A DNA stretch of 11,409 nucleotides from an uncultured Centipeda sp. (GTDB lineage: Bacteria; Bacillota; Negativicutes; Selenomonadales; Selenomonadaceae). This document shows, piece by piece, positions 10,315 through 11,409 of this stretch. Under the pieces are notes generated by a model. The model was given only the letters and a program-made list of their open reading frames with translations, was not told the origin of the DNA and ran no database searches. The first letter of the stretch is position 1. Each line of letters opens with the position of its first letter. The stretch covers positions 1 to 11,409 of the forward strand of contig CALALM010000471.1 of assembly GCA_937925565.1 (NCBI GenBank), in the 5' to 3' direction. The translations under genes and the position numbers were made by a program.

Positions 10315-10438
10315 CAGAAAGAAACGTCCTTGACGGCATCTTTCCAAGATTGCTTAATATCCTTGATATGATAGCACAGTCGAATCTAAAGCACAAACAT
10401 ATTTTCGCCCTTGGATCCATCGCGTCCAAGGGCGTTTT
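10315..10438 (+). ncRNA. Putative intergenic small RNA, about 125 nt
   Basis: A consensus promoter (10280-10308) and a plus-strand intrinsic terminator (10406-10438) bracket a 124-nt stretch with no ribosome-binding site or credible ORF. The 5' half is unstructured and C/U-patched ('CGTCCTTGAC', 'ATCTTTCC'); a small hairpin (ATATC-CTT-GATAT, 10357-10369) follows, then the terminator stem. The segment TCTTTCC (10339-10345) is complementary to GGAAAGA (9076-9082) at the dgoD ribosome site, only 7 nt and so merely suggestive. It is antisense to the 3' UTR of the minus-strand permease transcript. No known RNA family was recognised. Confidence 0.45.
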
Positions 10439-10440
10439 AT
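10406..10440 (+). terminator. Plus-strand intrinsic terminator
   Basis: CGCCCTTGGA (10406-10415) pairs perfectly with TCCAAGGGCG (10425-10434) around a 9-nt loop and is followed by TTTTAT on the plus strand. On the minus strand the stem is followed by AAAATATG, so it cannot serve the permease gene whose stop codon it adjoins. It therefore implies a plus-strand transcript arriving here. Confidence 0.75.
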
Positions 10441-11409
10441 ATGACCGACCGCTTGAATTTCCGCACGGCAGTGCCGAAGAAGACGAGGATGAAGAGCGCG
10501 AGAAAGGCGGTCTGCTGATAAAGTGCCGTGATGCCGCCGCCCTTGAGGAAGATCATGCGCAGGATCTCGATGTAGTGTGTCATGGGGATAGCGAGGCTGA
10601 GGTACTGAAAGAATGTGGGCATCGCCTCGCGCGGGAACATGAAGCCCGAGAGGAGGATGCCCGGCAGGAGCGTTGCAATGCTCATGAGCCCCGCCTGCAG
10701 CTGGTTCTGCGCGAGCGATGCGATCATGAGCCCCATCGTGAGCGAGGCGAGAAGAAAGAGGGTCGTGAGCGCATAGAGGAGCAGCACGCTCCCGCGCAGG
10801 GGCACGCCAAAGATGGCGAGCGCGACGAGGATGCAGATCGTCGTCTGGATGTAGCCGAGCATGATGTAGGGCAAAATCTTGCCGACGAGCAGTTCCCATA
10901 TATGCAGCGGCGTTACGAGGAGCTGCTCAAGCGTGCCCGCCTCGCGTTCGCGCACGATGGACATGGAGACCATGAGCACCATTGTGATCGTGAGGATGAT
11001 GCCCATGAGTGCGGGCAGCATGTAGTAGGCGGTGACGGCATCGGGGTTGTACCACGCGCGGATACGCACGTCGTAGGCAGGCGCAGCCACGGGCGCCCCG
11101 CGCACAGCGACGGGCTGCACCCGCATGCCAAGCCCCGTCAGGGCAGCGATGGCAGAGGTCGAGGCGATGGAGTCCGAGGCGTCGACAATCGCCTGAATCG
11201 GAACGGTGTGCCCCGCGTTTGCCTCCCGTACAAGATCGGGCGGAAAGACAATGCCGATCTTTGCATCGCCGCGCTCGATCCGCTCGTTCAGCTCATCGTA
11301 GCTCCACGCGATGTAGCGCAGGTCAAAATAGCCGCTTGCCGTCATTGCCGCGAGGAAATTGCGGCTCTCCTCGCTCCGCGACTGATCGAACACGACCGTG
11401 GACTGGTGC
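10437..11409 (-). CDS. ABC-2 type exporter permease, 5' part missing
   Basis: This is the C-terminal ~323 residues of an ABC transporter membrane subunit of the YhhJ/YbhR/YbhS type, cut by the right edge. The reading frame stays open to base 11409, and the upstream codons read 'HQSTVVFDQSRSEESR', the normal interior of the family's periplasmic domain, so the GTG at 11391-11393 is not the true start. After an extracytoplasmic region the protein has the conserved cytoplasmic coupling loop 'REREAGTLEQLLVTP' and about five membrane helices ('LPALMGIILTITMVLMVS', 'GLMSIATLLPGILLSGFMFP'). Such permeases work with an ATPase and often an HlyD-type periplasmic subunit to export drugs or other molecules; those genes would lie beyond the window. 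The stop codon abuts the plus-strand terminator, and its own terminator is probably at 10268-10300. Confidence 0.9.
   Translation of the reverse strand, partial: HQSTVVFDQSRSEESRNFLAAMTASGYFDLRYIAWSYDELNERIERGDAKIGIVFPPDLVREANAGHTVPIQAIVDASDSIASTSAIAALTGLGMRVQPVAVRGAPVAAPAYDVRIRAWYNPDAVTAYYMLPALMGIILTITMVLMVSMSIVREREAGTLEQLLVTPLHIWELLVGKILPYIMLGYIQTTICILVALAIFGVPLRGSVLLLYALTTLFLLASLTMGLMIASLAQNQLQAGLMSIATLLPGILLSGFMFPREAMPTFFQYLSLAIPMTHYIEILRMIFLKGGGITALYQQTAFLALFILVFFGTAVRKFKRSVI

Noticed and set aside
10330..10360. Second promoter-like pair TTGACG / TTAATA within the sRNA region
   Set aside because: The -10 match is poor at an 18-bp spacing and the upstream consensus promoter explains the transcript better.

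Overview
The window most resembles a chromosomal stretch of a Negativicutes bacterium (Selenomonas/Centipeda-like). This is an inference from three things: high G+C coding DNA with clear Gram-positive-type ribosome binding sites (AAAGGAGG), Firmicutes-type small DUF1659/DUF2922 proteins, and a LevR-type sigma-54 activator driving a PTS operon. No rRNA, tRNA, CRISPR array, transposase or phage gene was seen.

Left part (1-3240) is a mosaic of small transcription units. Two tiny minus-strand proteins (DUF1659 then DUF2922) end at an intrinsic terminator. Facing away from them, a plus-strand 173-aa protein of unknown function, faintly ComK-like, has a strong promoter and a structured ~100-nt leader. 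It shares a 20-bp-stem bidirectional terminator with an unrecognised 221-aa minus-strand protein. Divergent from that gene, an Rrf2-family repressor carries a perfect dyad over its own -10 box and is followed by a YdjM-like membrane protein.

Centre and right (3246-10231) form one functional unit. A 974-aa PTS-domain sigma-54 activator precedes a textbook -24/-12 promoter. That promoter drives five tightly packed genes: a DgoA-like 2-dehydro-3-deoxy-6-phosphogalactonate aldolase, galactitol-type PTS EIIA, EIIB and EIIC, and a D-galactonate dehydratase (DgoD) with every catalytic residue. The operon is bounded by a promoter and a terminator, yet it has no kinase (DgoK) and no non-PTS transporter. 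The most economical reading is a PTS that imports and phosphorylates galactonate (or a close aldonate) in one step. Dehydration of the phospho-aldonate would give KDPGal directly, and the aldolase would split it to pyruvate and glyceraldehyde-3-phosphate. The activator would read PTS phosphorylation state through its own PRD, EIIA and EIIB domains.

The 205-nt gap 10232-10436 contains the operon terminator, a consensus sigma-70 promoter overlapping it, and a second plus-strand terminator about 125 nt downstream. Together these look like a small-RNA gene. The right edge holds the 3' part of a minus-strand ABC-2 type exporter permease cut by the window boundary.
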